Program-made: the position numbers and the translations under genes
Origin: Acheta domesticus
Taxonomy: Eukaryota; Arthropoda; Insecta; Orthoptera; Gryllidae
Direction: 5' to 3'
Assembly: GCA_031308135.1 (NCBI GenBank)
Contig: JAHLJT010000631.1
Coordinates: forward strand, 3,697,371 to 3,761,370
Length of the DNA: 64,000 bases
The notes under the pieces: model-generated
What the model saw: the letters and a program-made list of their open reading frames with translations, nothing else
The model's database searches: none
What the model was told of the DNA's origin: nothing
Part shown: one piece after another, positions 11,726 through 21,899 of the stretch
Layout of the letters: each line of letters opens with the position of its first letter
How positions within the stretch are numbered: the stretch's first letter is position 1

Positions 11726-12290
11726 CTTTCGCTTTCAGTTCGAAATCAATAACTCAGCTTTCAACAAGAGGTCGCTCACGTAATTATGACTTCAATTCGA
11801 ATGAATGCGATCATCGAAGCCTCCACTTCGTTGGTTTGACACTTTCTTACAATCTTTTGACAAGATCTGAATATTATTCCATATCGAAATAATATTCATT
11901 TCATGCGGCTACACATGTAAATGATATAATACTTTCGAAATTTAGCCCTCTATGAATATCATAATTAATTTTTAACTAGATTACTCATCAATGCTTTGAT
12001 AATAATAATATGTGTATAATTGTTATTACGTAAAATATAGAAAGCAAATAAAGTTTAAAAAAATTTAACCAGCTGCTAAACCATCTAAATTTAAAGTAAA
12101 TGAGAAATAGTTTCAAGGAAAACTATTAAGTGAAAAAAACTCTCAAATCTTATATGACAAAAATGTCTAGAAAATACTAGACAACTATACTATTATCTTT
12201 AATATACGAAAGTACATATTCTAATAATGTTGAGCAGAAACGTGTGCAATGTCAGTACAGTTAATTCTATGCAATGTTGGTTACTTTTCT
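11726..12290. other. AT-rich sequence, nothing recognised
   Basis: It contains a short hairpin at about 11868-11905 (AATATTATTCCATAT / AAATAATATTCAT) and otherwise long A/T runs. No frames or element ends. Confidence 0.45.
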
Positions 12291-13110
12291 AATCTGTTTA
12301 GTCTGGGCAATCTTTCGGTTTGACCCACCCTCTTCCCAGCTACCATCTTCTGCCGCCAGAAGTTAATTTTTTTTTCATTTTCTCACTTGTTCGTTCTCCT
12401 AATGGTAGAACTGAAATAAAACTTTAAGAATATTTTAGAAGAGTTATAACCTAGATGTTTACACAAATTTGGGAGCCGACTTGAGGAAATATCGTTTGAG
12501 CTTCTCTGAAAATTTTCAATTTTGAAATAATTTGAACTGAAACTTTTGAGTTTTCGAGAAACTTTCTTGCAAATAATTTGAAACAGTTCTAATCACATTT
12601 GCAAAAATGTTTTAAAAACTCCTTAATGTAAATGTTAACAACGTGAGAGACTTTAAAAAAATACGTTTGTGAAATCTTTTTAAAAAAATTAGAGTACATC
12701 ATAGTGTCATTGGTGTCAAGTTATTCAGTGCATTTATCATTATCCACATCAAAAACTTAAAGAAAAAATTGGAGCTGTCTTTTAGAAAATGCCGTTTGAG
12801 CATTTCTGGAAATGGGTATTTTTTAGCGCTTTTTCTCAGAAACGATTTTTTTTTGTTTTGTTTTTCTGGGAGGGGAAAAGGATTTTATAAGACAACATTT
12901 GAAGCACTTGCACTCACAAATGCAATTCTGTTTACGAATTGCCGGAAATGGAAGTATTAACAATGTGGAAGAGATATCAAAACAATTACATTTGTGAATG
13001 GAGTTTATATCATCTTATTCAGTGCGTCTAGGGCTACCATACCCAGAGGTTAAGGAAAAAATTTTGAGCAGTTTTTGAGAAAATACTGTTTATTTACAGT
13101 TTTTAATATT
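12290..13110 (+). repeat. Old dispersed repeat with degenerate internal units of about 300 bp
   Basis: The segment 12293-12440 (TTTAGTCTGGGCAATCTTTCGG..CCTAATGGTAGAACT) aligns with 24575-24735 (TTTAGTCCGGGCTAGGTATTCGG..CCAATAGTAGACCTT). Downstream, a motif of the type TTTTGAGAAAATGCCGTTTGAGC recurs at about 12485, 12780 and 13070, and TTATTCAGTGCRT recurs at 12720 and 13016. No coding potential is evident. Confidence 0.5.
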
Positions 13111-14200
13111 CCCCATATTTCACTAAAAATTGCTCTAAAAATACCAATATTGAAAAAAAATCTCCACGACCTGAATTAAAAAACTAATTGTGGAGAGCAA
13201 ATTTAATTTGAAGAAAAAGTCGCTACCTTCAATATTGTTGCAGGCAAACGCCAAAAAATTCACACCTTTGTGATTATCGAAAATTCAGAGTAAACAAAGA
13301 AAATAGAACCTACATCGTAAGTATTATTTACTCTATTCTTACAAGAAATTTATTTACCTTGTAAATTTAATTTATAAGACAACCGTTTTTGAGAAAACTT
13401 TGAAAATGTCACCGGGGCTTTATATAAAATATCTTCAAAATGTAAAGAACATTTTTCAAAATCGCAGAGCAAATCGAAATGTGTCTACATGGAATCATCA
13501 TCGCACAGCTGTAAGAAGTTCCTGCATAAAAGGCGAAGCGATCAGGATTCCAACAACTCGGATCAGCGCATTTGAACCTAAGAACCATTGTTCCTACTCA
13601 ATGCAATAAAAAATCTCGTATTTATGGAGTCCAAAGTTCTGGAATCTCTTCATCAGCAACAACTCATCGGTATTCATTTTCAAGACGAGTCGGCCACGAG
13701 CTAAACATGTGCAAGGCACTAATCTGCTGCAGACATTTCGCATCACCAAGTGAAATTTATCGTCACAATCGGACGATCGTAACCATTCTTGGCTCAACCT
13801 TTGAATATGGCCTTTCAAAACGGGAAGATAAGCGCAATCACTCGCGTATCTTGAGGATGAAAGTGCACTGATTTCTTCCTTATGATTATTAGGAACAACA
13901 ATACACCAATGTCTCGCAGACGTCTTGAAAATCACAAAAACAATAGCTTAAAAAGAAGAAAGCACATCGAAGAACTATTTTTAACTCTTCTGCGTGAAGC
14001 TTCTAACCAAAAGAATTGTTGCATCCACTTGCATAAAAGCATTGATTTTATTTAATAACACACATTTTAATTTACGTATTTCGAAACTGCGCTTTTAAAG
14101 AACATTTTGAAGAACATAAAACTGAACAAAACGAAGTAACGGAAACACTTCTCAAAAATTTATTAAAATTAATCTTTCAGTTCGGCCGAGGAGCGTTCTT
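13111..14200. other. AT-rich sequence, short frames only
   Basis: Overlapping frames of 69-113 codons occur at 13400-13935 on both strands. I recognise no domain, and opposite-strand openness argues against coding. Confidence 0.35.
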
Positions 14201-15400
14201 TTTAAGCAGCTGGAACGCCGCGAGACCTTGAATTTTTTGTTGGCCACTCACCGAGTCGGCGACGACGCTCCCGTGCGGCAGCCGAAAGTAGTCGGAAGAT
14301 GGAGGTGTCCGCGACGACCAACACGACGCGACGCGACGCGACGCGCCGGCTGCAGCGAAGGCGCGCGGGCTCCTGTCGGGGCAGAGGCACTGTGAGAGAG
14401 TGGACGATGGAGCGAAGAAAAGCGAAGGGAACAGATAAGGACTCAGGCGCGAAGCAACAAATCAAATGGTATCCTTAGGTAATGTAGGACAACTGTTGAA
14501 GGATATGAGATTGAACCGAGGGGACAAAGATCGGCGAGTGAATGAGGGAAGGAAGTAATGGGCAGCGAAAGAAGAGGTGAAAGAAACAGCATTAGAAACC
14601 AGAACCAAGGAAGGACGCGTAATTAGAGGGCGATAAACGGTGAAGATGTTTGAGGTCAAGAAATGCATGGCAGGAAGGTAATGCAGGTATTGGAAGGTGG
14701 TCGACAAACTATAGGATTGTGGGATACAGAAACTTGGTCCAACCCAGAGCGGTGGCCTACACTGCCTGAACTACATGCAAAACATCACACGGAGAAGCCA
14801 GTGAAAGAGATAGTGCAGCAACGAAGAAGCGCGATGCAGAGTTGTTCGAGACGAAATGTTGTAGAGGAATGGCGGCGTCCAGGACGGGCGGCATCAAACC
14901 CACTGCGGTGGCGTACACGGTGAGGCAGATGGGGGAAGTGGGCCGACTGCCGGCCGGTCGTAGGGGCATAAGGGCAGCGGTGCTGGTGGCAGCGGCGAGG
15001 ACTACGTGTGGCGGCAACCGTGATATGGACGGTGATGGGGCGACGGGGCGGCGGCGACGGTGGAAGCAATGGAGGCCGGGGAGAGGTGTCGGGGGCGGCG
15101 AGCCCGGGGCACGGGGTGGCGGCGGCGGAATTGTTGACGGAGGGGCTCGTGCCTGCGCAAACACCCTGCGGCCGGCGGCCACCGACGGGGCCGCGGCGGT
15201 GGGCGGGGCGGGGCGGGCGAGAGCGGGAGGGGGCGGGGCGGGGCGGGGTGGGTCGGGGGTGGGGGCGGCAGCCGCCGTGGAATTCGGCCCTCGGTCGCCG
15301 TGGCTGCCTGCACCCGCTCCGCGCAATCGCCGCCGCCGCCGCTGCTTGCGCCACGATGCGGCCCCTGGGGTACTCCACCCGAACTACGGTCGGCGCCACG
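14200..15400. other. GC/CpG islands 3 and 4
   Basis: 14200-14440 is GC-rich with ACGCGACGCGACGCGACGCG. 14870-15380 is extremely GC-rich with GGGCGGGGCGGGGCGGGCG runs at about 15195-15255. Reading frames of 150-220 codons on both strands encode only Arg/Gly/Pro/Ala-rich peptides and are artefacts. The intervening 14440-14870 is ordinary. The + strand G-runs could form G-quadruplexes. Confidence 0.6.
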
Positions 15401-15670
15401 GAGAGTGGAGAAATCAAATGCAAAAACGCTACATCACATCGTTCTAACAAAAATATATCCTCTCCATTTCGTGGATAGATGATTTGATGACTTGTGTTAA
15501 TTCCCTTGTCCTTTCAGCAGATCGATGGCTAACTTTTAACAAAACGTTTCTCTAATATTGAGCTTTTTTGGCGTAGAGAGAAAATCGTTACAATATTTCA
15601 ATTATGATTTAAAAATGTGATCGATTTGCGTCATTTTAATAAATTTCCAGTTAATTTTTGTGATTTTTCT

Positions 15671-16132
15671 TTAGAATTCGGTAGATGATCTTATCTTTTG
15701 TCTGACCATCTCAAAACGATAGAATTTTGAGGTATCTTTTGTGAAAATGGAGACATTGATAAGCACTTCGGGTGTCGTTGTCTCCGAATTGTGAATAAAA
15801 TCCCTAATCACTACTGCTACTTTTCCCTTTGATGAGGGGATATCCCGGTCTACGTCCTGTGGGGTGAATCGATGGCTCTTCCTCAAATCTCTTTGTTGTG
15901 GTGGACAAGTTAATGTCATGTCCAGTAGTGCTTTCACCATTATCAATGTTAGATTTGAATTTATCTGAAGGCATTTCAGTTTTTGATAATTTACACTGAC
16001 TATTCCACTCGTGAAATTAAAATCATTAGTGTTTAAATATACATAGAAAATGCACCAATTAAGGCGGTGTATCTCAACAAGTTTATCGCTTTTTCTATCC
16101 AATTTTTCATATCGCTTCTCCTTCCTGGCCAA
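15671..16132 (-). CDS. Hypothetical 153-codon reading frame
   Basis: This is the longest frame in an AT-rich stretch, where stop codons should be frequent, so it is somewhat unlikely by chance. The start of the product is lysine/arginine-rich with alternating charges (RKEKRYEKLDRKSDK, residues 3-17), possibly a short coiled coil. The rest is mixed, with no signal peptide or membrane segment. I recognise no family. It has no neighbouring gene, and a decayed retroelement frame is possible. Confidence 0.2.
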   Translation of the reverse strand: MARKEKRYEKLDRKSDKLVEIHRLNWCIFYVYLNTNDFNFTSGIVSVNYQKLKCLQINSNLTLIMVKALLDMTLTCPPQQRDLRKSHRFTPQDVDRDIPSSKGKVAVVIRDFIHNSETTTPEVLINVSIFTKDTSKFYRFEMVRQKIRSSTEF

Positions 16133-16860
16133 TCATAAACTGGGACTCATCTATCTTAGGAGGAGGTAGATATCGATCGCTATGTCGATGTTCAATACAC
16201 CACCTATGTACTATAACATAACCTTGTTAATTTTCAATATTTGGCGCAGTTTGGAATTCTGATGAACATAATTTCATTCGTGGAATATTGAATACCACTC
16301 GTCCTTTGGAAATTCTCAGATAAATCTCCTTGCTTTGCGAGTCGGGGATTTATCGATTATTTCCAATTAATTAACGATTAATTTACGTTTAGAGTATTTC
16401 CAATAACATTTCTTATCCTCTCTGCAAAAAAGTTAGAGAGATTTGATCTAAGAAAGTAGTAAGACGATATGGTCATCACATCACCCTCAAATTTCTGAAC
16501 ACTGATCGTCTGTCACAATATTTTTATGTGGGATTATTTTACTTGATGGAAAATCGTTAAGCCATGCCAATTATGAACATTTTAGAGAAATTTCAGCATC
16601 AATGTACGAACTATTCTAAGATATTAAAAACAATTTCTTTCACAATACAGGGAGAAACATCTTGCTGTAAGAAATCAGCACTTGTAACATAAGCGTAAGG
16701 TGTAAATGCCTAATTTTATGCTCATGTTGCACACAGTGTTTAAATCAGACAACTTAAGCACACAGTGAATGCTTATGTAGTCTGAGTTTCAATTCTAGTT
16801 TCAAAGAATTTCCGAAGGTTTTCCTAATTATCTGTTCACAATGGCATTTCCAGTACTAGA
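16133..16860. other. AT-rich sequence, nothing recognised
   Basis: No frames above 60 codons and no terminal repeats are seen. It may include the unrecognisable upstream part of the LINE that follows. Confidence 0.4.
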
Positions 16861-17279
16861 GAGAGATATGGCATAATATTCTGGGGAAGCTCATCCTGTA
16901 GTATTCAGACCTTCAGATTGCAAAAGAAAATTATTCGTATAATGAAAAAATGCCTTCCACGTGATTCCTGCAAGCCTCTTTTCATTGAGCTGGGAATCTT
17001 ACCATTGCCTTGTCTATTTATTTACGAATCTGTAATATTTGTCAAAAATGACCTACTTAACGGAGGGAACATATTTTCATGCAATATTGGTATTTATAAT
17101 TACAACACACGCCGTAGAAATCACGTGTATCAAGGGTCAGTATCAACAGCCCAGTACAAGAAATCAACATACAATACATGTACGTTACTTTACAACGCAT
17201 TGCCAGCAGATAAATTTCTTTCCCCAGTCATATACAGTTTTTACTGTTTTTTGACAAATAAATAAATAAATAAATACTA
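16861..17279 (+). pseudogene. 5'-truncated LINE: C-terminal end of reverse-transcriptase ORF plus tail
   Basis: Seen: an open frame from about 16864 to 17265 reads RYGIIFWGSSS, then LQKKIIRIMKKCLPRDSCKP, then LFIELGILPLPCLFIYESVI, ends FYCFLTNK, and runs straight into (AAAT)n at 17257-17279. Known: the order YGIIFWG, LQKK-IRI, PRDSC-LF, LGILPLP-YI is the region after the fingers/palm of arthropod non-LTR reverse transcriptases of the Jockey/RTE type. The catalytic palm is absent, as expected for target-primed 5' truncation. Its last 45 bp match two tails elsewhere (19330-19381 and 63181-63243). The frame is intact over about 130 codons, so the insertion is not very old. The clade is uncertain. 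Confidence 0.75.
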
Positions 17280-17640
17280 AAGAACATAATAGAAAAACGA
17301 ATATCATTTCTTAAAAACAGCCATTTCGTGCAAAGGAAGCTCCTTCCCGATACGCCCACGGGACATGCATTCGATTTCACAGCCCATGAGGAAAACTGCG
17401 CTGACGCGGGAATCCGCCACACCTCTCCGAAGAGCAGTCCCACACTCGGGCAAACGAGAAAAGAAACGGCGTCGAATCGCAGACCATGCCGAGAATTCTT
17501 CCCTGTCGGAGGGAGGTTTTTGAACCTCGCCCGTTCCCATCGCCATTTACACCCATTACGGGAGGCATGACTTGCAAATCGCCAGGTCACGCCCCGAGAC
17601 GGCCGCACCAGGTGAGAACGCGCGAGCCCGTCCAATGCAG
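17280..17640. other. Intermediate-GC sequence, nothing recognised
   Basis: Several short overlapping frames on both strands; none carries a motif. It leads into GC island 5. Confidence 0.4.
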
Positions 17641-18130
17641 GAGAGATGGTGAGAATGGGGCCGGGAGCGGGGGAAGGGGTGGGGTTTGGGGGCGGGGGTG
17701 GGGAGCGGGGGTGCGACGAAGGATCCGAGTCGGCGTGGGAGGGCGGGGCGGAGAGAGCGAGAAGAGTTCACTGAAGGGGAGGGGGCGAGTTGGAGCCAGT
17801 GCAGGAGAGCGGGCGGGAATGGCGGCGGGGAGCGGAACGGTGGCGGGGGAGGGGAGTGGAGGCAGGGGAGCGTGGGCGGGGCAATGGCAGAGATGCGACG
17901 AAGGATCGGAGTCGGCGGGGAGGGCTGGGCGGAAAGAGAAGTGTTTACGAAAGGGGAGGGGACGAGCAGGAGGAGCCAGTGCAGGAGAGCGGGTGAGAAT
18001 GGGGGCTGGGACGGTGGCGGGGAGCGTGGCGGGGAGTGGAGGTAGGGAGCGAGGGCGAGGCAATGACAGAGGTGCGACGAAGGGTCGGAGACGGCGTGGG
18101 AGGAAGGGCGAGACGGATAGACGCGTGCGC
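17640..18130. other. GC island 5, G-rich on + with imperfect tandem units of about 150 bp
   Basis: A block containing GCAGGAGAG(C/A)GGG(C/T)G(A/G)GAATGG recurs at about 17635, 17800 and 17980, each time followed by GGCGGGGAGCG-like text and GCGACGAAGGATCGGAGTCGGCG (17713, 17896, 18073). This indicates three diverged tandem units of about 170-180 bp. The long Arg/Gly frames are artefacts of these units. Confidence 0.5.
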
Positions 18131-18132
18131 GG

Positions 18133-18345
18133 CTGCGACCTACCCGTAGGCTTGCTGGATTTTCCCCAACCAGGTATCTCCCACTAACGGGGCACCGCCC
18201 CAGCAGGGGCAAGGTCTAAGCACCCGACCGGTCTCCCGGCATGTGTGGTAGTGTAGTGCACGTTAGTGTGTGTGTGTGTGTGTGTGTGTGTAAGGGGTGA
18301 GGATAGGGCAGGGAAGAGGAAGAAAAGAAAACAATTACTCCATAC
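18133..18345 (-). repeat. SINE family A fragment, copy 4
   Basis: On the + strand the inverse family blocks are seen: CCCAACCAGGTATCTCCCAC, GGGGCACCGCCCCAGC, CATGTGTGGTAGTGTAGTGCA, (GT)n at about 18268-18292 and AGGGGTGAGGATAGGGCAGG. Only the middle to 3' half is present; the tRNA-like head is lost. Confidence 0.75.
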
Positions 18346-18425
18346 CTAAACACACACAGCGATTGGTGTCATCGACACCCCCCGTACATGACAGTGTTAA
18401 AAAGAAAATGCCATTTCTTGGCGTA

Positions 18426-18650
18426 TTATAATAGAGGAATTACTCTAAGAAGGAACCACTTTAACAGTTCGAGAAACAAATGAACGCCATTCAGGGCGAT
18501 GACGCTGCCATAGATGGTGATGAAGCCATTTACAAATGAGCTAACTAATAACGAAAGCACTGACAAAATGAGTGCATACACGAAACTTGCAGTTATATTG
18601 TCATACATGGCCAAGCAGTAGCTGTCAAAGCGGCTCCTCCTTATAGTAAA
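18426..18650 (-). pseudogene. Hydrophobic reading frame, possible insect chemoreceptor remnant
   Basis: The last about 75 codons of a frame ending at 18426 encode RSRFDSYCLAMYDNITASF, then a strongly hydrophobic stretch (YALILSVLSLLVSSFVNGF), ITIYGSVIAL and LFLELLKWFLLRVIPLL before the stop. A charged segment, Y/L-x-x-I, a long membrane helix, F-x-x-x-x-x-x-Y and another hydrophobic helix resemble the late membrane segments of insect gustatory receptors. I do not see the TY..QF end motif of that family. The upstream frame runs into a GC island and is certainly not coding. A real exon, a pseudogene or chance are all possible. Confidence 0.25.
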
Positions 18651-18659
18651 CTTTCTTTT

Positions 18660-19160
18660 CAAGGGGAGTGGGGAGCCTCGGGGAAGCAGCTGGCGGAATG
18701 GGGTGGGGCGGGACGGATTGGGGCGGAGCGGGATGGAGTGAAGCGGGGCGGAGCGGGATAAACTGAAACGGGGGTGGGGCGGGGGGGGCGAGTCGGTGTG
18801 GGACGGGGCGGGGGTCAGCGGGCGTGGCGAGGCGTGGCGGGGCGGGGGGCGTGGCGGGGCGGGGGGCGTGGCGTGGCGTGGCGGGGCGGGGGGCGTGGCG
18901 GGGGTCAGGTGGCGGAGCGGGGGGGGCGGGGCGGGGCGGGGCGACCCTCTCGGAGCGCAACGTGCGCCCCCTGAACAATGCTGCTCGTAAAGCGTCTGTG
19001 CATTGCTGCTCCGGTGGTAACAGGACCCACTCCCCGCCCCCTCCCCGGAGCGCGTGGAGGCACGTTCTCCGCACGCGAGCCCGTACAGGAAGTGGCACTG
19101 GCATCTCCACAGGCGGCCGGCCACTCACACTGGAAACACGCTCTCCGCACGCGAGCTCAT
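18660..19160. other. GC island 6 with (GGGGC)-type runs
   Basis: Dense GGGGCGGGGC / GGCGTGGCGGGGC repeats lie at 18700-18945. The G-rich + strand is a candidate for G-quadruplex formation. Frames on both strands are Arg/Gly- or Pro/Ala-rich artefacts. Confidence 0.6.
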
Positions 19161-19246
19161 GAGGTTGGGGAGGTTCAATCATTCAGTTTCAAATGGGTAG
19201 TCTTTACTAACTCTATTCAGTCGATTAGCCGCTGCCGTAAGCGTCG

Positions 19247-19490
19247 ATGAGGCTGAGATGGCGCAGGGCAACAACGGCTGTCACTGCAATCTGTGATCGA
19301 AGGGGTTTAGGGTTCGATTCTCGACATTACACGTGTTGCACGCAGTTTTTAACTGTTTTTGACGTAAATAAATAAATAAATGACATCAGCGGGACAAAAG
19401 CTAGAACAGTTGATCGGTTTTAGCCGCTGCCTGAAAGAGAACTCAAGCGGTCGATTTCTCTGATCGCTAGTGGTCTGGTGAATTGATGAG
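19247..19490 (+). repeat. SINE family A, copy 5, 5' part (nested insertions)
   Basis: The head GAGGCTGAGATGGCGCAGGG is followed by the B-box GGGTTCGATTCTC. A LINE tail interrupts it at about 19330-19381, after which the body resumes (CAGCGGGACAAAAGCTAG..TAGCCGCTGCCTG..TCTGATCGCTAG). It is cut again at 19490 by a hAT element and continues at 20198. Confidence 0.75.
19330..19381 (+). mobile_element. Very short LINE 3' tail inside a SINE
   Basis: CAGTTTTTAACTGTTTTTGACG followed by (TAAA)n matches the last 45 bp of the LINE at 16861-17279. GACAT occurs on both sides (TCGACATT / ATGACATC), a possible short target-site duplication. It is an extreme 5' truncation. Confidence 0.6.
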
Positions 19491-20189
19491 TAGAGACCGA
19501 AAAAATATCTAGTATTAAACATTAAAATATATCCATAAATATGTAACGAAAATAGTAAGAATATGTAATAAATATGTAAAATCGAATATAATATCTAACA
19601 TTAAAATCTTCTACTTGAACAACCACTTGCATAGCACAAAATTTGATTTAGAAAAATGTACTATATACATTTTAAAATTAATAGGTTTTAAAAACATTTT
19701 GGAGAGCAAAATTTGATACACACTGCGTCGTACAACTTCCTCGTCAGTAGTGAAAGCTTTCATTTATTGTATTCCAGGACCGTAGTTTAGCAGCTAGACT
19801 ATTCGCAATAGAAGCCATCGCACAAACTGGTGATATTTACGACCAGCAAACACAATGCAGCATGCAACATTTTCATCGAAGTGTTGCACGTGGGCGGTCG
19901 CAAATTTTTCTCGGAAATTATGGTTAAGGTCACAAAACGGGGTGTCAGTTACAACCTACATTTCACCAAAAATGTAGGGAAAAAACTGATTTAAAAAAAA
20001 TCTTTTTGTAAAAAAATGTAATAAAATTAAAGAAAATTGATAGAATAAGAAAATATATTGTGAAAACAGCAACATATGTAAAATATGTAATATAGTACTA
20101 AATATGTAAAAATAATATAATGATTACAATTTTGAGAACGGTAAGTAGAAAGACAAAAAATATGTAATTACATAAAAATCCGGTCTCTA
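19491..20189. mobile_element. Non-autonomous hAT-like transposon (hAT-2)
   Basis: Seen: the left end TAGAGACCGAAAAAATAT and the right end, whose reverse complement reads TAGAGACCGGATTTTTATG, are flanked by TTGATGAG (19483-19490) and TCGATGAG (20190-20197). An 8-bp TSD is the hAT hallmark. The 699-bp interior is AT-rich with many AATATGTAA words and no transposase. The termini share the pattern TAGRGASCGGATTTTTATG with hAT-1, so both may use the same transposase. Confidence 0.8.
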
Positions 20190-20205
20190 TCGATGAGTAT
20201 CTTAA

Positions 20206-20443
20206 GGCGGTTCCACACATTCGCTATTCGGCGAACAGCGAGCAACCGCTCGCCAATCCCAAGTAGTGTGGATGGGTCGCTTGCTATTTGCCGAGTGACG
20301 AACATTCGGCGCTCGCCCTACCCATCGCATGTTGGTCTTTTGGACACATCAAAGGGAGCGAACATTCGCCGAACACATCAGCTGCTCGGATCGAGCGAGC
20401 AGTATCTCGCTGCTCGGCGAATGCCGAATGTGTGGAGCAGCCT
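20206..20443. mobile_element. Palindromic MITE with TTAA target site
   Basis: TTAA (20202-20205 and 20444-20447) flanks 238 bp with long imperfect inverted ends. The left reads GGCGGTTCCACACATTCGCT; the reverse complement of the right reads AGGCTGCTCCACACATTCGG. Pairing continues inward through GCGAACAGCGAGCAAC / GCCGAGCAGCGAGATAC. A TTAA target is used by piggyBac elements, and TAA/TTA targets by PIF/Harbinger; the ends do not decide between them. Confidence 0.65.
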
Positions 20444-20447
20444 TTAA

Positions 20448-20735
20448 GAAACAGACCACGGACTGCGCGCAATATTCCCTTCCTCAACCCCTCTTCTCTT
20501 CTTTCGTATACACGCCCTATACTTTTACACATATCAAGACAGATCACTTGGAAGCATAGAGCTTATCCCGACTGTAGCGGTGCTCCGTTAGAGGAGAGGG
20601 AAGCCCTCTATGTACGGGATTGCGCCGGATCTCTGCAGGGGGGTCGGAACACTGCCACTTCTCGGCTGCAACATGCACTGCTCTTACGTGACGTCAAATT
20701 GGCTCGCTCGAAAATACGAAATACTCGTATCAACC
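20448..20735 (+). repeat. SINE family A, copy 5, 3' part
   Basis: It resumes with GAAACAGACCACGGACTGCGCGC, matching the family text CAAACGGGCCACGGACCGCGCGC. It then continues through the CTTTTACACATATC, AGAGCTTATCCCGACTGTAGCGGTGC and CATGCACTGCTCTTACG blocks. Removing hAT-2 and the TTAA MITE restores the family order with 19247-19490. Confidence 0.75.
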
Positions 20736-21129
20736 TTTTCCAAGTAAAGAATTCGACAATAATGTTTCGTTGATATACGAATGCCGGACTTTGATGCAGT
20801 AGATCTGGTGACGATGGCTCAGCAACATACCTCTTAAATGAAAATATTAGTAAAGACATATAATTGAATAATTATTTCAATGAGAACCAGTGTATTGAGT
20901 TATTGAAAGTACAACTCTTAAACGCTCTAAACGATTGTCATATTTGCCACGATTGTCACATAGCTATAGGAAATACGGCAGTTAAGACTTGTGAACATGG
21001 GGAAACAAAGTGACAAAGGGAAGGTTCTTTAGTAAAACTTTTACTGAATATTCTTTGCTGTACATTTAAAGCATACTATTATAAAGGCAGAAGTATTTAT
21101 CGAGTGATTTGTCTGTCACGACATCGTCT

Positions 21130-21290
21130 TCCTGAATTAGAAATTGTAGTTGTAATGTATTTCTAATTCTAATTGCAATTATTCAAATTCTAATTCTATT
21201 TGTAATTACGTTTGTCATTGAACATTCGCACAAAGCGAACCTTAATAAATCTATCTATCTATCTATCCGTCTGTCTGTCTGTCTGTCTCG
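21130..21290 (+). repeat. Possible retroelement tail with (ATCT)n/(GTCT)n
   Basis: A low-complexity TCTAATTCTAATTG stretch is followed by AATAAATCTATCTATCTATC and then (CTGT)n. AATAAA plus a tetranucleotide tail is typical of LINE 3' ends, but no coding remnant is recognisable. Confidence 0.35.
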
Positions 21291-21342
21291 AACAATAATT
21301 CAGGGGAAGCTTTCGTAGAGATGATAGAAATGTGCAAACATA

Positions 21343-21895
21343 GAGGGTGTCCGGAGAGGAAACTTCGAAACTTCAAAAATAAGCTCTTATGACAATTCTG
21401 AGCATATTTTGTCTAATAAACTACGAGGATACTTCGAATGTTTGAGCCGCAATAAGCACTCAAAAGTTGGTTTAAAAAATTGATTTATAGGCAAAACTTT
21501 GCATTATAGAAGCATAGAAAGACTTCAAAAACATAAATTATTTATTGTTTACAAAAGAAACGAATACATTTGTTCAAAAAGAAAAATTAAGCAAGAAATA
21601 AAAAACCACCCAATTTACACAATTCGACTGCTTTTTTATTTCTCGCTTAATTTTTTTGTCTGAGCAAATATACTAATTTCTTTTGTAAATAATAAACAAT
21701 TTACATATTTCTGAGTGTTTCTATGCTTCCATAATGCATATTTTTGTCTAGAAATTATTTTTTCAAACCAACTTTCGAGTGCACATTGCGGTTCAACTAT
21801 TCGGAATAACTACGTAGTTTATTAGACAAAATATGCTTAGAATTGTCATAAGAGCTTATTTTCGAAGTTTCGATGTTTCCTCCCCGGACACCCTG
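21343..21895. mobile_element. 553-bp hairpin MITE, mariner-like ends
   Basis: Seen: TA on each side (21341-21342, 21896-21897). The left end GAGGGTGTCCGGAGAGGAAAC pairs with the right end, whose reverse complement starts CAGGGTGTCCGGGGAGGAAAC. Almost the whole left half (21343-21610) is complementary to the right half (21625-21895), for example ATAAGCTCTTATGACAATTC with its complement near 21843. Inference: a Tc1/mariner-type MITE whose transcript would fold into a long double-stranded hairpin. Confidence 0.75.
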
Positions 21896-21899
21896 TATG

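Noticed and set aside
14757..15478. Frames of 150-220 codons in a GC island
   Set aside because: Open on both strands in several frames and lacking any recognisable domain.
17486..18212. Frames of 218-233 codons on both strands
   Set aside because: Produced by imperfect G-rich tandem units and part of a SINE; not coding.
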